This document shows positions 16,834 to 25,700 of a stretch of 64,000 nt of DNA, one piece after another; the stretch's first letter is position 1, and each line of letters begins with the position of its first letter. This DNA comes from Belnapia rosea. Its GTDB lineage: Bacteria > Pseudomonadota > Alphaproteobacteria > Acetobacterales > Acetobacteraceae. The stretch is from positions 1-64,000 of the forward strand of contig NZ_FMZX01000015.1 in assembly GCF_900101615.1 (NCBI RefSeq). The letters run 5' to 3'. Both the position numbers and the translations under genes were made by a program. The notes under the pieces are model-generated. The model saw only the letters and a list, made by a program, of their open reading frames with translations. It was not told the DNA's origin and ran no database searches.

Positions 16834-17115
16834 ATGCAAAGCATCCTCGTTATGGCTGCATTGCTTCTGGCTGGAGAAGCCGCCGCGCAGTCCACTTATT
16901 ACCAGGGCTACACGAGGCAGAACGGCACCTATGTGCAGCCGCATTATCAATCTGCTCCCAACGCTAGCCGGCTGGACAACTGGAGCACGCAGGGGAACGT
17001 CAATCCCTACACAGGGCAGGCCGGAACCCGGAGCCCTTACCCTGCCTTCAACGCGCCCAGCACGTCGGGTGGCAATCCTTACGCAAGCCAGCCACGTTCA
17101 ATCTATGGCCGCTGA
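16834..17115 (+). CDS. Small secreted Tyr/Asn/Gln-rich protein
   Basis: A 93-residue precursor with a clear signal peptide (MQSILVMAALLLAGEAAAQ) and a mature part rich in Tyr, Asn, Ser and Pro: TYVQPHYQSAPNASRLDNWS and NVNPYTGQAGTRSPYP. This YVxPHY...NWST.GNVNPYTG pattern recurs in many proteobacterial secreted proteins of unknown function. It is divergent from the MarR unit and may be under its control through the dyad upstream. Confidence 0.65.
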   Translation: MQSILVMAALLLAGEAAAQSTYYQGYTRQNGTYVQPHYQSAPNASRLDNWSTQGNVNPYTGQAGTRSPYPAFNAPSTSGGNPYASQPRSIYGR

Positions 17116-17144
17116 GAGCATCCTTTTGCCACATAGCGTGGATC

Positions 17145-17843
17145 TCATCGGCAAAGGCTTTCGCACGGCACTCCGTCACGATCGCCATCCAACCGTGAGA
17201 GCCCACACTGCTGCAGGTAGAAGCGAGCCTCGGCGCAGCTGGTCATCTCCCGACAATACTGCTTGCCGCCGCAGGTGAAGCCGCTGCTCGCCGTTGGTGC
17301 GGAACGCATGGGCGCTGCCGGCGCCTCAGCGCTGTGGCCGGTTCCACCTCCACGCATTGCGGCGCGCCATTCCCAAGGTGGCGTGCGTTCGGCCTCGGGG
17401 AGTGACCATAGGCCGCGGCGACCTGCCTTGGCTTCGGCCTCGATCCGCAGCAGCTCGGAATCCCGACTGTATTGACGATAGACCCAAGCGGCACCCTGCC
17501 GGACCATCTCGGCATTCACGTCCAGCGGGCCAGCGTAGACTCGCCCAACAGTCCGCCCGTACCGGTCCGTATCCTGCACCACGATCCGCACGTCTTTGCC
17601 GAAGACTAGTCCCGAAAGGATCTGCTGCGCGCGTGTGCCGTAGGGCTGTCGGCTCTCGGGGGTGTCGATCTCGCCTAATCGGACCCGCACTTGGCGGTGC
17701 TCCGCAGTGAGCAGGGTCAAGGTGTCCCCGTCCGCGAGGCCGACCACCCGCCCGAGCAGTTCGGCAGCCCCAGCGGAAGAGCCGGACAGAAGCGCAAGCA
17801 GGACGAAGATGGCGGCCGAAAGCCGCTGGATGACGAGAGGCAT
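17145..17843 (-). CDS. Secreted thermonuclease (SNase) with Excalibur-type C-terminus
   Basis: From ATG 17843 the protein has 232 residues. It has a signal peptide (residues 1-26), an SNase domain with VVGLADGDTLTLL, VRLGEIDTPESRQPYG and DTDRYGRTVGRVYAG (the catalytic Arg/Asp/Glu-type motifs of staphylococcal nuclease), a low-complexity linker and a Cys-rich Excalibur-like module (CGGKQYCREMTSCAEA, DGDRDGVPCESLC) that should bind calcium. It degrades nucleic acids outside the cytoplasm. An in-frame ATG at 17909 would lengthen the leader. Confidence 0.85.
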   Translation of the reverse strand: MPLVIQRLSAAIFVLLALLSGSSAGAAELLGRVVGLADGDTLTLLTAEHRQVRVRLGEIDTPESRQPYGTRAQQILSGLVFGKDVRIVVQDTDRYGRTVGRVYAGPLDVNAEMVRQGAAWVYRQYSRDSELLRIEAEAKAGRRGLWSLPEAERTPPWEWRAAMRGGGTGHSAEAPAAPMRSAPTASSGFTCGGKQYCREMTSCAEARFYLQQCGLSRLDGDRDGVPCESLCR

Positions 17844-18426
17844 GCTGCTACCTGCCACACCTCTCGCCACGGTTGTAGCGGCTGAACAAAGCGTGCCTGT
17901 ACCTAGCATCAGTACCGAGGGCTAGAATTGGCAAAGCCCCGCCATTGCTGACGGGGAGCAGGGAAAGGGCGAGGAGGGCCGCGGCAGGCGGCAGGGAAGG
18001 ACGCGGCATCGGGGGCGGCAACGCCATCGCTGCCAGTGGGTTCGTCGATTTTCGGGTCGCCGCTTTCCATTGCTGGGGGTAGGGCTAGCATCGGTTGCTG
18101 CGGCGGCCGACATCTGCGGCATGAGCCTGCCCCCCGACCAGATGCTGCCCGCGAAGCCGAAGATCTCGCCCGAGGAGCGCCAGCGGCGAGATGCCGATCG
18201 GCTGGCCATGATCCGGTTGAAGATGGCGATCGGCCGCGAGTTGGACGAGCGCGGCATCACCACGCTGGCCGAGATCGGAGCTGCCCTTGGGATGCCGCCG
18301 GCCGAGGTGACCAAGCTGCTGACCCAGAAGCAATGGCGCGAGGGGGCCTGACCCTAGACCGGGAAACTGGCCCACCGATTGTGAGAGTTTTCGGGCAGGT
18401 TTGTTGACCCAAGGGGAGACCTGCCG

Positions 18427-18693
18427 ATGAGGAAGTCCCGCTACACTGATGAACAGGTGGCATTCGCCCTGAAGCAGGCGGAGCTCGGCACGTCGGTGGC
18501 CGAGGTCTGCCGCAAAATGGGCGTGTCGGAGGCCACGTTCTTCCGCTGGAAGCAGAAGTTCGGCGGCCTGGGCCCGTCGGAGCTGCGGAAGCTCCGGCAG
18601 CTGGAGGAGGAGAACGCGAAGCTCAAGAAGCTCGTGGCCGACCTCAGCCTGGACAAAGCCATGCTCCAAGAGGTGCTGGCAAAAAAGCCGTGA
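18427..18693 (+). CDS. IS3-family transposase OrfA
   Basis: An 88-residue protein with a helix-turn-helix (AELGTSVAEVCRKMGVSEAT, FFRWKQKFGG) and a leucine-zipper-like helix (LRQLEEENAKLKKLVADLS). It binds the element ends and is fused to OrfB by -1 frameshifting in this family. It overlaps OrfB by 4 bp; an A6 run (AAAAAAGCC) just before the overlap is the likely slippery site. Confidence 0.9.
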   Translation: MRKSRYTDEQVAFALKQAELGTSVAEVCRKMGVSEATFFRWKQKFGGLGPSELRKLRQLEEENAKLKKLVADLSLDKAMLQEVLAKKP

Positions 18694-19526
18694 CGCCTGG
18701 TCGCCGGCGCGAACTGGTCCGGCACGTGCAGGACCGGTTTGGAGTGAGCGAACGGCGGGGATGTGCAGCGCTGCGCTTCCACCGCTCGTCGCAGCGCTAC
18801 TGCTCCAGCCGCGACGATCAGGCGCCCCTGAGACTGCGGATCCGCGAGATCGCCGCGGTGCGGGTTCGCTATGGCTACCCGCGTATCCACATTCTGCTCC
18901 GGCGTGAGGGCTGGCCGGTGAACAGGAAGCGCGTTTACCGATTGTACCGGCAGGAAGGCCTGAGCCTGCGGCGCAAGCGGCCCAAGAGGCATGTCATGGC
19001 AGCGCGCCGAAGCGAGCGACCGGTGGCGACGCGGCCGAACGAGCAGTGGTCGATGGACTTCGTCTCCGACGCACTCTTCGATGGGCGTCGCATCCGCGCT
19101 CTGACGCTGGTGGACAACTACACGCGCGAGGCGCTGGCGATCGTGGTCGACAGCGGCATCCGTGGAGAGCATGTGGTCGAGGTTGTGGAGGCGGTCGCTG
19201 CTTGTCGTGGTGCACCGGGCCTCATCCGCGTGGACAACGGGCCGGAGTTTGTCTCGAAGGTGCTGGACCGCTGGGCCTATGAGCGCGGCGTGACGCTCGA
19301 CTTCAGCAGACCCGGTAAGCCGACCGACAACGCCTTCGTGGAGTCCTTCAACGGGCGTCTCCGGGACGAGTGCCTCGACACGCATTGGTTCTTGTCCCTC
19401 GAGGACGCCAGGGCCAAGATTGAGGCCTGGAGGCGGGACTATAATGCGTTCCGACCTCACACTGCCCTGGGGCACCAGACGCCCCAGGAATTCGCTGGCA
19501 AAGCAGCCCAAAAGCGCTGCTCGTGA
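18690..19526 (+). CDS. IS3-family transposase OrfB (integrase core)
   Basis: A 278-residue DDE transposase: HTH_21 region (REIAAVRVRYGYPRIHILLR), catalytic Asp in QWSMDFVSDALFDGRR, second Asp in IRVDNGPEFVSK, catalytic Glu in DNAFVESFNGRLRDE, and the WRRDYNAFRPHTALG end. All catalytic residues are present and the gene is intact. Confidence 0.92.
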   Translation: MTPGRRRELVRHVQDRFGVSERRGCAALRFHRSSQRYCSSRDDQAPLRLRIREIAAVRVRYGYPRIHILLRREGWPVNRKRVYRLYRQEGLSLRRKRPKRHVMAARRSERPVATRPNEQWSMDFVSDALFDGRRIRALTLVDNYTREALAIVVDSGIRGEHVVEVVEAVAACRGAPGLIRVDNGPEFVSKVLDRWAYERGVTLDFSRPGKPTDNAFVESFNGRLRDECLDTHWFLSLEDARAKIEAWRRDYNAFRPHTALGHQTPQEFAGKAAQKRCS

Positions 19527-19620
19527 CGCTCGGAAGCTCTCCCTTCGGGCGGACCAGTTTCGGGTCCACGGTCAGGCCGTCGAACAGCTCGCGGCTGCGG
19601 CGGCCCGGCTGAGGGTGCAG

Positions 19621-19672
19621 GTGCCGGAGCCAGCAAGTGACGGCTGGTGCCGGAGCCAGCAAGTGACGGCTG
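19621..19672 (+). repeat. 26-bp perfect tandem duplication
   Basis: GTGCCGGAGCCAGCAAGTGA plus CGGCTG occurs twice in a row (19621-19646, 19647-19672) at the 3' end of the split helix-turn-helix gene and destroys its last codons. Probably arose after the IS insertion removed selection. Confidence 0.9.
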
Positions 19673-19682
19673 GCCGAGCTAG

Positions 19683-20008
19683 AGGGCGCCGCTGCTAGTG
19701 CGGAACGCTCGCGAACTTCCCCGGCCGGGGTGGTGTTGGATGAATGTTCATTGCTTTATCATCCAACTCGAGGCCGTCTCGCTCCCAGGCAGGCGGCCTT
19801 TTCTTTGCCCGCAGGCCGATTGCGGCCGTGCTGTCTCGCCTGCGAAGTGATACAGTGGCGAACCAGCGCGATCTCTTTGGGCTCGAGCTGGATTTTCAGG
19901 GGTCGTTCGACCCAACCTTCAAAGCCGTCCTTTGTCACAACAGGGGCGGCTTTTCTTTGTGCGCTGCTGATTGTGGCAGCGCCGGCTCACCTGCGGTGTG
20001 GGACAGGT
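19683..20008. other. Gene-free stretch with two terminator-like hairpins
   Basis: No convincing gene. An AGGCCG...CGGCCTTTTCTTTG hairpin (about 19772-19810) and a second AAGCCGTCC...GGGCGGCTTTTCTTTG hairpin (about 19920-19960) both end in the same TTTTCTTTG. A GCGGAACGCTCGCGAAC motif at about 19700 is one of the dispersed copies. Confidence 0.45.
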
Positions 20009-20749
20009 TCAGGGGCGGTAAACGTCCCTTGCCTCCTGTGACAACCCGAACAGGCTGTCTTGGGAGCGGCGGACTATGCCGTAGCACTCGCAGGCGACGC
20101 TCTCCAGGCCGGGCCGATCGGTGATCGTTATGTGCCCCCGTCCGTATTCGATGTGGCCTGCCTTCTGCAGTTGGCCCGCTGCGACAGTGACCCCGGCACG
20201 GCGCAATCCGAGCATCATCGACAGGAACTCGTGGGTCATCGGGAACTCGTCTCCCTCGGCCCGGTCATGCGCCATCAGCAGCCAGCGCGCGAGGCGTTGG
20301 TCGGTCTGGTGGCGGCCGTTGCAAGCCGCGGTCCGCACTACCTGCCCGTGGTGGACCAGGGCGTAACGGAGCAGGAGGTTGTGCAGGGCGGGATGGCGTT
20401 GCAGTTCCTGGCGGAACGCCCGCACGTCCATCCGCAGGGCAGTGCCGGGACATTGCACCATGGCCTCGATGTCGTCGTGGTCGGCCCCGAGTAGGACGGG
20501 GAGCCCGACGAAACCCTCGCGGCCGATCAGCCCGACCTCGGCAGCGTCGCCGTCCTCCATATAGGCCAGCATGGAGGACCAGCCGCTCTCGGGGAAGTAG
20601 ACGGCCTCGATGGGCCTGCCTGGCGCTTGTAGGACGTGACGGAAGGGGAGCTCGACGGACTTAAGCTGCGGCCACAACTCGGCCAGAACATCGGACGGCA
20701 GGGCTGCGAGCAGGCGATTACGGGATGTGGGTGTGGCGGAGAGGGCCAT
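20009..20749 (-). CDS. Crp/Fnr-family transcription regulator, copy 2
   Basis: A 246-residue paralogue of the 14240 gene: beta-roll domain (GFVGLPVLLGADHDDIEAM), RYALVHHGQVVRTAACNGRH and winged helix (HEFLSMMLGLRRAGVTVAAG, then GRGHITITDRPGLES). The upstream 200 bp (20750-20950) are related to 14040-14239 in inverted orientation, including CAGAACCGTACG. So the regulator and its control region were duplicated and inverted. Confidence 0.85.
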   Translation of the reverse strand: MALSATPTSRNRLLAALPSDVLAELWPQLKSVELPFRHVLQAPGRPIEAVYFPESGWSSMLAYMEDGDAAEVGLIGREGFVGLPVLLGADHDDIEAMVQCPGTALRMDVRAFRQELQRHPALHNLLLRYALVHHGQVVRTAACNGRHQTDQRLARWLLMAHDRAEGDEFPMTHEFLSMMLGLRRAGVTVAAGQLQKAGHIEYGRGHITITDRPGLESVACECYGIVRRSQDSLFGLSQEARDVYRP

Positions 20750-21156
20750 GGAGGGCTCCTGCGACGGGGGTGTCGGCGGGAGCGCTGGCCTCTCTCTGTC
20801 GCCCGCGCCGGAGGGTCGCGGCGGGTGATGCGCTCCATATGGGCATGCGGGCCACGATCCGTCGGCGCAGAACCGTACGGCTGGTGCCGTTGGGCTGCCT
20901 GGGCGCGAGCACTGTACGATTTCGTGCGTGGCTGGACCGCATGGGGTCCTGGCGAGATGCTCCCGAGGGTGCTGAGGGTCGGACTACCTGCCGTGGAGCC
21001 GGGGCTGGAGGAGCCGCCTGAAGGCGGATCCGGGCCGCCGCCGCTGCGCTGGGATCTAGGTGATGCTGCGGAATGCTCGCAAACCCGCCCGCCCGGCCGG
21101 GGCGGGGCGTACGAAAGCGTGCTGCCACACAGGGGACTTGAGCCTTAGGCTAGAAG
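20750..21156. other. Divergent control region of Crp copy 2 and DUF6894 copy 2
   Basis: About 400 bp with no gene. The left half is homologous to the upstream region of Crp copy 1. A GCGGAATGCTCGCAAAC motif lies at about 21067, and GAGCCTTAGGCTAGAAG directly precedes the DUF6894 start, a possible -10 region. Confidence 0.4.
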
Positions 21157-21390
21157 ATGCCCCGATTTTTTCTGAACATCCGCGACGGCGATTTTTTGGC
21201 CAGGGACGACGAAGGGCTCGAGTTCCCCGACCTGGAGGCCGCACGCGCTGAGGCTTTGGCAGCCGCGCGCGATGTCCTCGGCGATGCCATCCAACACGAC
21301 CAGGTTCAGGACACGCGGCAGTACGAGATCACCGACCCAAGCGGTAAGGTGCTGGCCACGATCCCCTTGATGGATGCCCTCAAGTCCTAG
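21157..21390 (+). CDS. DUF6894-type small protein, copy 2
   Basis: A 77-residue protein with the complete DUF6894 pattern: MPRFFLNIRDGDFLARDDEG, an Ala-rich helix (ARAEALAAARDVLGDAI) and EITDPSGKVLATIPLMDAL. Unknown function; one of two copies, each beside a Crp-type regulator. No ribosome-binding site stands out, so it may be translated from a short leader. Confidence 0.7.
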   Translation: MPRFFLNIRDGDFLARDDEGLEFPDLEAARAEALAAARDVLGDAIQHDQVQDTRQYEITDPSGKVLATIPLMDALKS

Positions 21391-21551
21391 GTGCGGGTGT
21401 TATCGCAGATTAGGCAGGGCCGGATCGAGCGACACGCGGAACGCCCTGGCCGCTGGCGGAACGCTTACAAACTTGCCGATCCAGGGCAGCGTTGACCGGA
21501 TGCTGCGGAATGGTCGCCGCAGCGCGTAGCAGTACAACAAGCCTAAGCTAG

Positions 21552-21587
21552 AGGCCGTTCGCAGGGGGCCCCGCGAACGGCCTTTTG
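21552..21587 (+). terminator. Strong intrinsic terminator
   Basis: AGGCCGTTCGC pairs perfectly with GCGAACGGCCT (11 bp, 10-nt loop) and is followed by TTTTGC. No coding gene ends nearby on the + strand, so it may end a short untranslated RNA or the DUF6894 transcript. Confidence 0.7.
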
Positions 21588-21701
21588 CTCGACCTGCTAG
21601 GTTTCAGCCCTTCGCCAGCATCGCCCAGGCCCGCAGCACAGCCCCGCACATCGCCAGCGGCTCAGTCGCGCACCATTGTCCGTGGTGCGCCGGAGTTATC
21701 G

Positions 21702-21884
21702 CAAGGCAGGCAAGGCCGGTCGCGCGGCCTGCGGAACGCTCCCGCCATTGGCGGAATGCTCGCGAACCAGCCCAGCAAGGGCGACGTTGGGCGGGACGGA
21801 CTGGTACATCTTATCCTTCCCAACTCAGGCCGCCCGCTTTGCGTGAGCGGCCTTCTCTCTGCCCAGATGCGAATTGCGGCAGGC
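21702..21884 (+). repeat. Long direct repeat, copy 2 (unoccupied IS110 target)
   Basis: About 183 bp related to 7526-7708. Here the left flank CGCCGGAGTTATCG is continuous with CAAGGCAGGC, giving the empty site for the outer IS110 element. It carries GCGGAACGCTC and GCGGAATGCTCGCGAAC motifs and an AGGCCGC...GCGGCCT hairpin (21827-21853). The rest of 21391-21968 is gene-free apart from such repeats. Confidence 0.85.
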
Positions 21885-21941
21885 CAGCCGGCAAATAGGA
21901 GAACAGACCTCGCGGCGATACACTCCTTGCTGATGGGATCG

Positions 21942-22373
21942 TCACCACCGCCTCAACCCCGTGGAGCCATGCAGCAGGGGGTGTCTTTTCTTGCCCTGAT
22001 GGCGCTGTGTCTCGTTGTCGGCCTCGGGATGGCCGCGCTGAGTGTGGCGTTGTACCTGTTTTTTTAGGCGGGGATTATCGAGCCTTAACTCTGCCCAGGC
22101 GAGCTTCAACAGCATCGCCCAAGCCCGCAGCACCGCCCCGCACATCGCTAGCGGCTCTGTCGCGGACCATTGCCCGTGGTGCAGATAGGGAAATTCTCCA
22201 TCCATCCCGCTACGCTTGCAGGACGCATACACGGCGCCGCCGGAGTAATCCGGTTGCTGCCATTCGAAGCCGGGCGGGAGTAGCTGTGCCGCCGCTTCCT
22301 TAGAAGTCGTGTAGGCGGGAGCCGGGCCGTGGTGACCTAATGCCGCATGACTGGAGGAGAAGCACGGCACCAA
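21942..22373 (-). CDS. Hypothetical protein with the dispersed HHGQW...PLAMCG segment
   Basis: A 143-residue frame. The centre (EAAAQLLPPGFEWQQPDYSG, then HHGQWSATEPLAMCGAVLRA) looks coding and its second part recurs at 21605-21690 (ending AWAMLAKG and a stop) and, degraded, at 13020-13080. In the other copy the protein ends just after this segment, so the long basic tail here is probably read-through of a broken 3' end. Family not recognised. Confidence 0.4.
   Translation of the reverse strand: MVPCFSSSHAALGHHGPAPAYTTSKEAAAQLLPPGFEWQQPDYSGGAVYASCKRSGMDGEFPYLHHGQWSATEPLAMCGAVLRAWAMLLKLAWAELRLDNPRLKKQVQRHTQRGHPEADNETQRHQGKKRHPLLHGSTGLRRW
21969..22067 (+). CDS. Tiny single-span membrane peptide
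   Basis: A 32-residue frame (MQQGVSFLALMALCLVVGLG, then MAALSVALYLFF) preceded by GTGGAG four bases before the ATG. Nearly the whole peptide is one membrane helix, like small regulatory or toxin-type membrane peptides. It lies opposite the 3' part of a minus-strand frame, and only one can be the main gene. Confidence 0.4.
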   Translation: MQQGVSFLALMALCLVVGLGMAALSVALYLFF

Positions 22374-22717
22374 GCGGGGTTAGGCTTGGCGAGTGCTGCA
22401 CGTCCCGCATCGCATAACCCGGAACATGGGGCGGGCTCAGTGTGTCCGTGGCGCCGGTTCATGCAACAAGGTGCCCAGGCGGTACTTCACGATGTCCACG
22501 CATCTTACATGTCTAAACCCGGCGCAGCACGCCGCCGCAACAACTCTTTTCCGACTCATACCTTTGTACTGCTGAACTTGATACGAACAGCACACCCATC
22601 AAGCAACACCCAGCAGGATAAGAGCTTATTAAGTTACAACCGTAGCGCAAAAGTTACCGCAATCCTTTTCCATGCCTGCGAACGTGTTTTCGCAAATGTT
22701 GCTGGTCAAGGTGCCAC
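22374..22717 (+). promoter_or_regulatory. Leader and probable promoter region of the oxidase operon
   Basis: A 340-bp gap with clearly lower GC than its surroundings, especially 22500-22700, and no gene. As the only sizeable gap upstream of four coupled genes it should hold their promoter. I cannot point to a specific -35/-10 pair with confidence. Confidence 0.4.
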
Positions 22718-25700
22718 ATGCGCTCTTTAACCCTTGCGACTGCTTTAGTAGTGATCTCCTGCCATGGAGCTCTCGCCCAAGTGGCACCATCGAGGGGATC
22801 TGCAACACACATCGACGATTCACTGCGCCAGCGTAGTACTGTCGTAGCAAATGTTGTGGCACTGGAACAGCCGCTTCTCTATAACCGTTTTGGCTCTCAT
22901 AATCCGCACGGGATGATTTTCGCGCTCTCCCGGGATGTTACGCATCCTGGGCAGCGTAGCTCGCCAGCACGGCTTCGAGAAGACAAGCGCCCGCGGCCGC
23001 TCGTGCTACGGATGAATGTCGGCGACGTGCTCGAAGTGCGGTTCCTAAATCTCCTCCCGGGCGTGCGGCGGAACGAACGTGGCTGCGAAGGAAGGGTCGG
23101 TGGTGGCGACAGCACCGATTGGCCAGCCACCGCCTGCGCCGGCATCTCCGTTATTGGGTTGCCGATGCCATCGGCGAGCGTCGACGGGCCGCGTCCGCCG
23201 CAGCCCCAAACCATTCCGTTTGAGTTCGACGTCGGCAGCGGCACCGGCGCGACGGGAACGACAAGCGTCCCGGTCTCCTGTGAGACCGATCATACCGACC
23301 GGCCTGACAACGAAGCGAAGCGCCAGGGCTTAATTCCGCAACGTCCTGGCGAGTGTCGCATCTACCGCTTCACCGCCGACCGACCAGGCGCGCACTTGAT
23401 GCTGTCTCACGCCGCTCCTACGGGCGGCCAAGGCGACGGTGGCAGCCTGTCGCATGGCCTCTTTGGGGTCGTCGTCGTGGAGCGCGAGGGCAGCCGCTGG
23501 TACCGCAGCCAGGTTGACGCCGCGACCCTCGCTGCCGCCCGAGAGGCAGTTAGGAAAACTAGTAACGGCCAGCCGACCGCCTTTCTCAATTACGAAGCCG
23601 TAGCGCAAGGAGCGCCGCTCCTAAACATGGCGCGTAGCGCACCCAGCGACGGCCTGCTGGAAATCATGCATTCCGACCTTAACGCGATCGTCTACTGCCC
23701 GCTGGCCGAGCGCGAACGTGGCGGGAGTCGACCCGGCGAGAAGCCGCTGGCCGGTGCTCCACAGGACAGGGACTTGCCGTCCCGAGATGTACCCGAGTGG
23801 CACTGCGCGTCGCGAGCGATGCGCGAAGCCTCGCCAGGTGTTGCGAGTGTGGAGCCGGACGGCGAACCGTGGCACGGGCTACCGGCGCACCGCTCTTTCA
23901 CGGCTGTATTCCACGATGAACTGAAAACCCGTTATGCACGACCGTTCGAACTGCTGGACCCCGAGCGCCGCCTCGCGCTCCTCGGCGGGAGTCGCGGGGA
24001 GAACGGCGCCCCTGAACCGAACGGCGCGATGCTTGACGGCATTCGCGACGGTTTCGCCATCAACTATGGCGCGTCCGGCATGGGTTCTATTCTGCTCGCA
24101 AACCGACTAGGGATTGGTCCTGCGCGCGACTGCACCGAGTGCCTCTACGAGGAGTTTTTTTTGCAATCATGGGCGAATGGTGATCCCGCGCTGATTACAC
24201 CCGAGATGAGCGACTCTTTACCAGAGCAAGTGGCGCGCGGTGCCCGTCTCTACCCGGACGATCCGTCGAACGTCCATCACAGCTATCTCGGCGACCGCGT
24301 TGTGTTCCAAAACCTGCACGCTGGCCCGAAGGAGACGCATGTCTTCCATCTGCACGCGCACCAGTGGCGCGCCGGGTCTGACGGGCAGGGAGCCTACCGA
24401 GACAGTCAGACCATCGCACCGCTACAGGCTTTCGCGTACGAGATCGACTATGGCGGCGGCGGCAACCTAAACCTCACCCCGGGCGACGCCATCTTCCACT
24501 GCCATCTCTACCCACATTTCGCTCAAGGTATGTGGGCCCTGTGGCGGAACCATGATGTGCTGGAGGATGGCACCCGCACCCTGCCGGATGGGAAGCTGGG
24601 CGAAGGCACTAATCCAGCAGACGGCACCCGCCGGCCTGGTGCGCCGATCCCGGCCGTCGTGCCGCTTCCAGGCCAGGCTATGCCGCCTGCCCCGACCTAC
24701 GACGAGGACCCAGAACCCGCAGTGGCGGGCCGTCCCGGATACCCCTTCTTCGTACCCGGCCTTCGCGGGCATCGCGCGCCGCAGCCGCCGATGGACATTC
24801 GCGACGATGGCGGTTTACCGCGCCACCGCGTCGTAGGAGTCGGGGAGCGTCACGGACCGGACCTGCGCGGGGCGATCCTGGACGCCGATTTCGTGCTGCA
24901 CCTCGACAAGCTGGAACTGGAGTTGCTGCCGCAGGACGGCGACCTGCGCGAGAAGCGCGCCATGGCCTTCCATGCTGCGCTCGGCGAGTCACCCGGCACG
25001 GCGCCGCGCGCGCGCAACGCAATTGACGGGAGCCTCGTCGAGGGGAGGCGGTTCCGCCCCGTGGCAATCGGGCAAATGGGAGCTTATAATCTGCCGCGCC
25101 CCGAGAATGGGGAGCCCGGCTGGTTCCGCGTCAATGGCCGCGACCCAGTGCGCGGCGCACCCTTCGCCGATCCGTGCCGCAACACCGCCTCGGAGGATCC
25201 AGGCGCCGGGCGGTACTCGCACTCGCCGCTCAGGGTCTACGAGGTGTCAGCTGTTGAGCTGGACCTCGTCGTCAACGAGGCGGGGTGGCACGACCCACAA
25301 GGCCACACCAACGTGCTGACCGCCGAGGCCGAGCGAGTGGAGCACAGGAGCATGCGCGCCGCGCCGTTCTTCTTCCGTGCGCATTCGGGCGACTGCGTCG
25401 AGTACCACCACCAGAACCGCACCGGAGGCGTCCTGAAGCTCGACGACTTCCAAGTGGCCACGCCCATCGACACAATCGGCCAGCACATCCATCTTGTGAA
25501 GTTCGACGTACTCGCCGCGGACGGCTCCGCCAACGGTTGGAACTACGAAGACGGCACCTTCGCGCGCAGCACAATCCTCGAGCGGCTCGAAGCTGCGTCT
25601 CGTGGCCGCCTCGTGGACACTGACGGCGCTCCGCGGTCGCGGGACGCGCTCCGCCAGCAGATTGATCGCCTCAGGGCCGAGCCGCGCTATCAGACCACCA

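Larger units (their letters stand above)
18349..19574 (+). mobile_element. IS3-family (IS407-like) element, apparently complete
   Basis: A 1226-bp element bounded by imperfect inverted repeats (TGACCCTAGACC at the left; TGACCGTGGACC reading inward from the right, both followed by AAACTGG) and flanked by a 4-bp direct repeat GGCC (18345-18348 and 19575-19578). The size, end sequence, 4-bp duplication and two overlapping ORFs fit the IS407 group. Both ORFs are intact, so it may be active. Confidence 0.88.
18121..19682 (+). pseudogene. Helix-turn-helix-like paralogue split by an insertion sequence
   Basis: The first 76 codons (to REGA at 18348) match the 13356 gene; the rest (VEQLAAAAARLRVQVPEPAS) resumes at 19579 after an IS3-family element. 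Removing the element and one GGCC duplication joins the halves in frame. A 26-bp tandem duplication (19621-19672) then shifts the end; removing one copy restores SDGWPS and a stop, giving 101 residues against 102 in the intact paralogue (which ends SDSWPN). Confidence 0.8.

Noticed and set aside
21690-21890. Possible integron attC-type cassette ends in the repeated non-coding segments
   Set aside because: No integron integrase and no paired GTTRRRY/RYYYAAC core sites around the hairpins.
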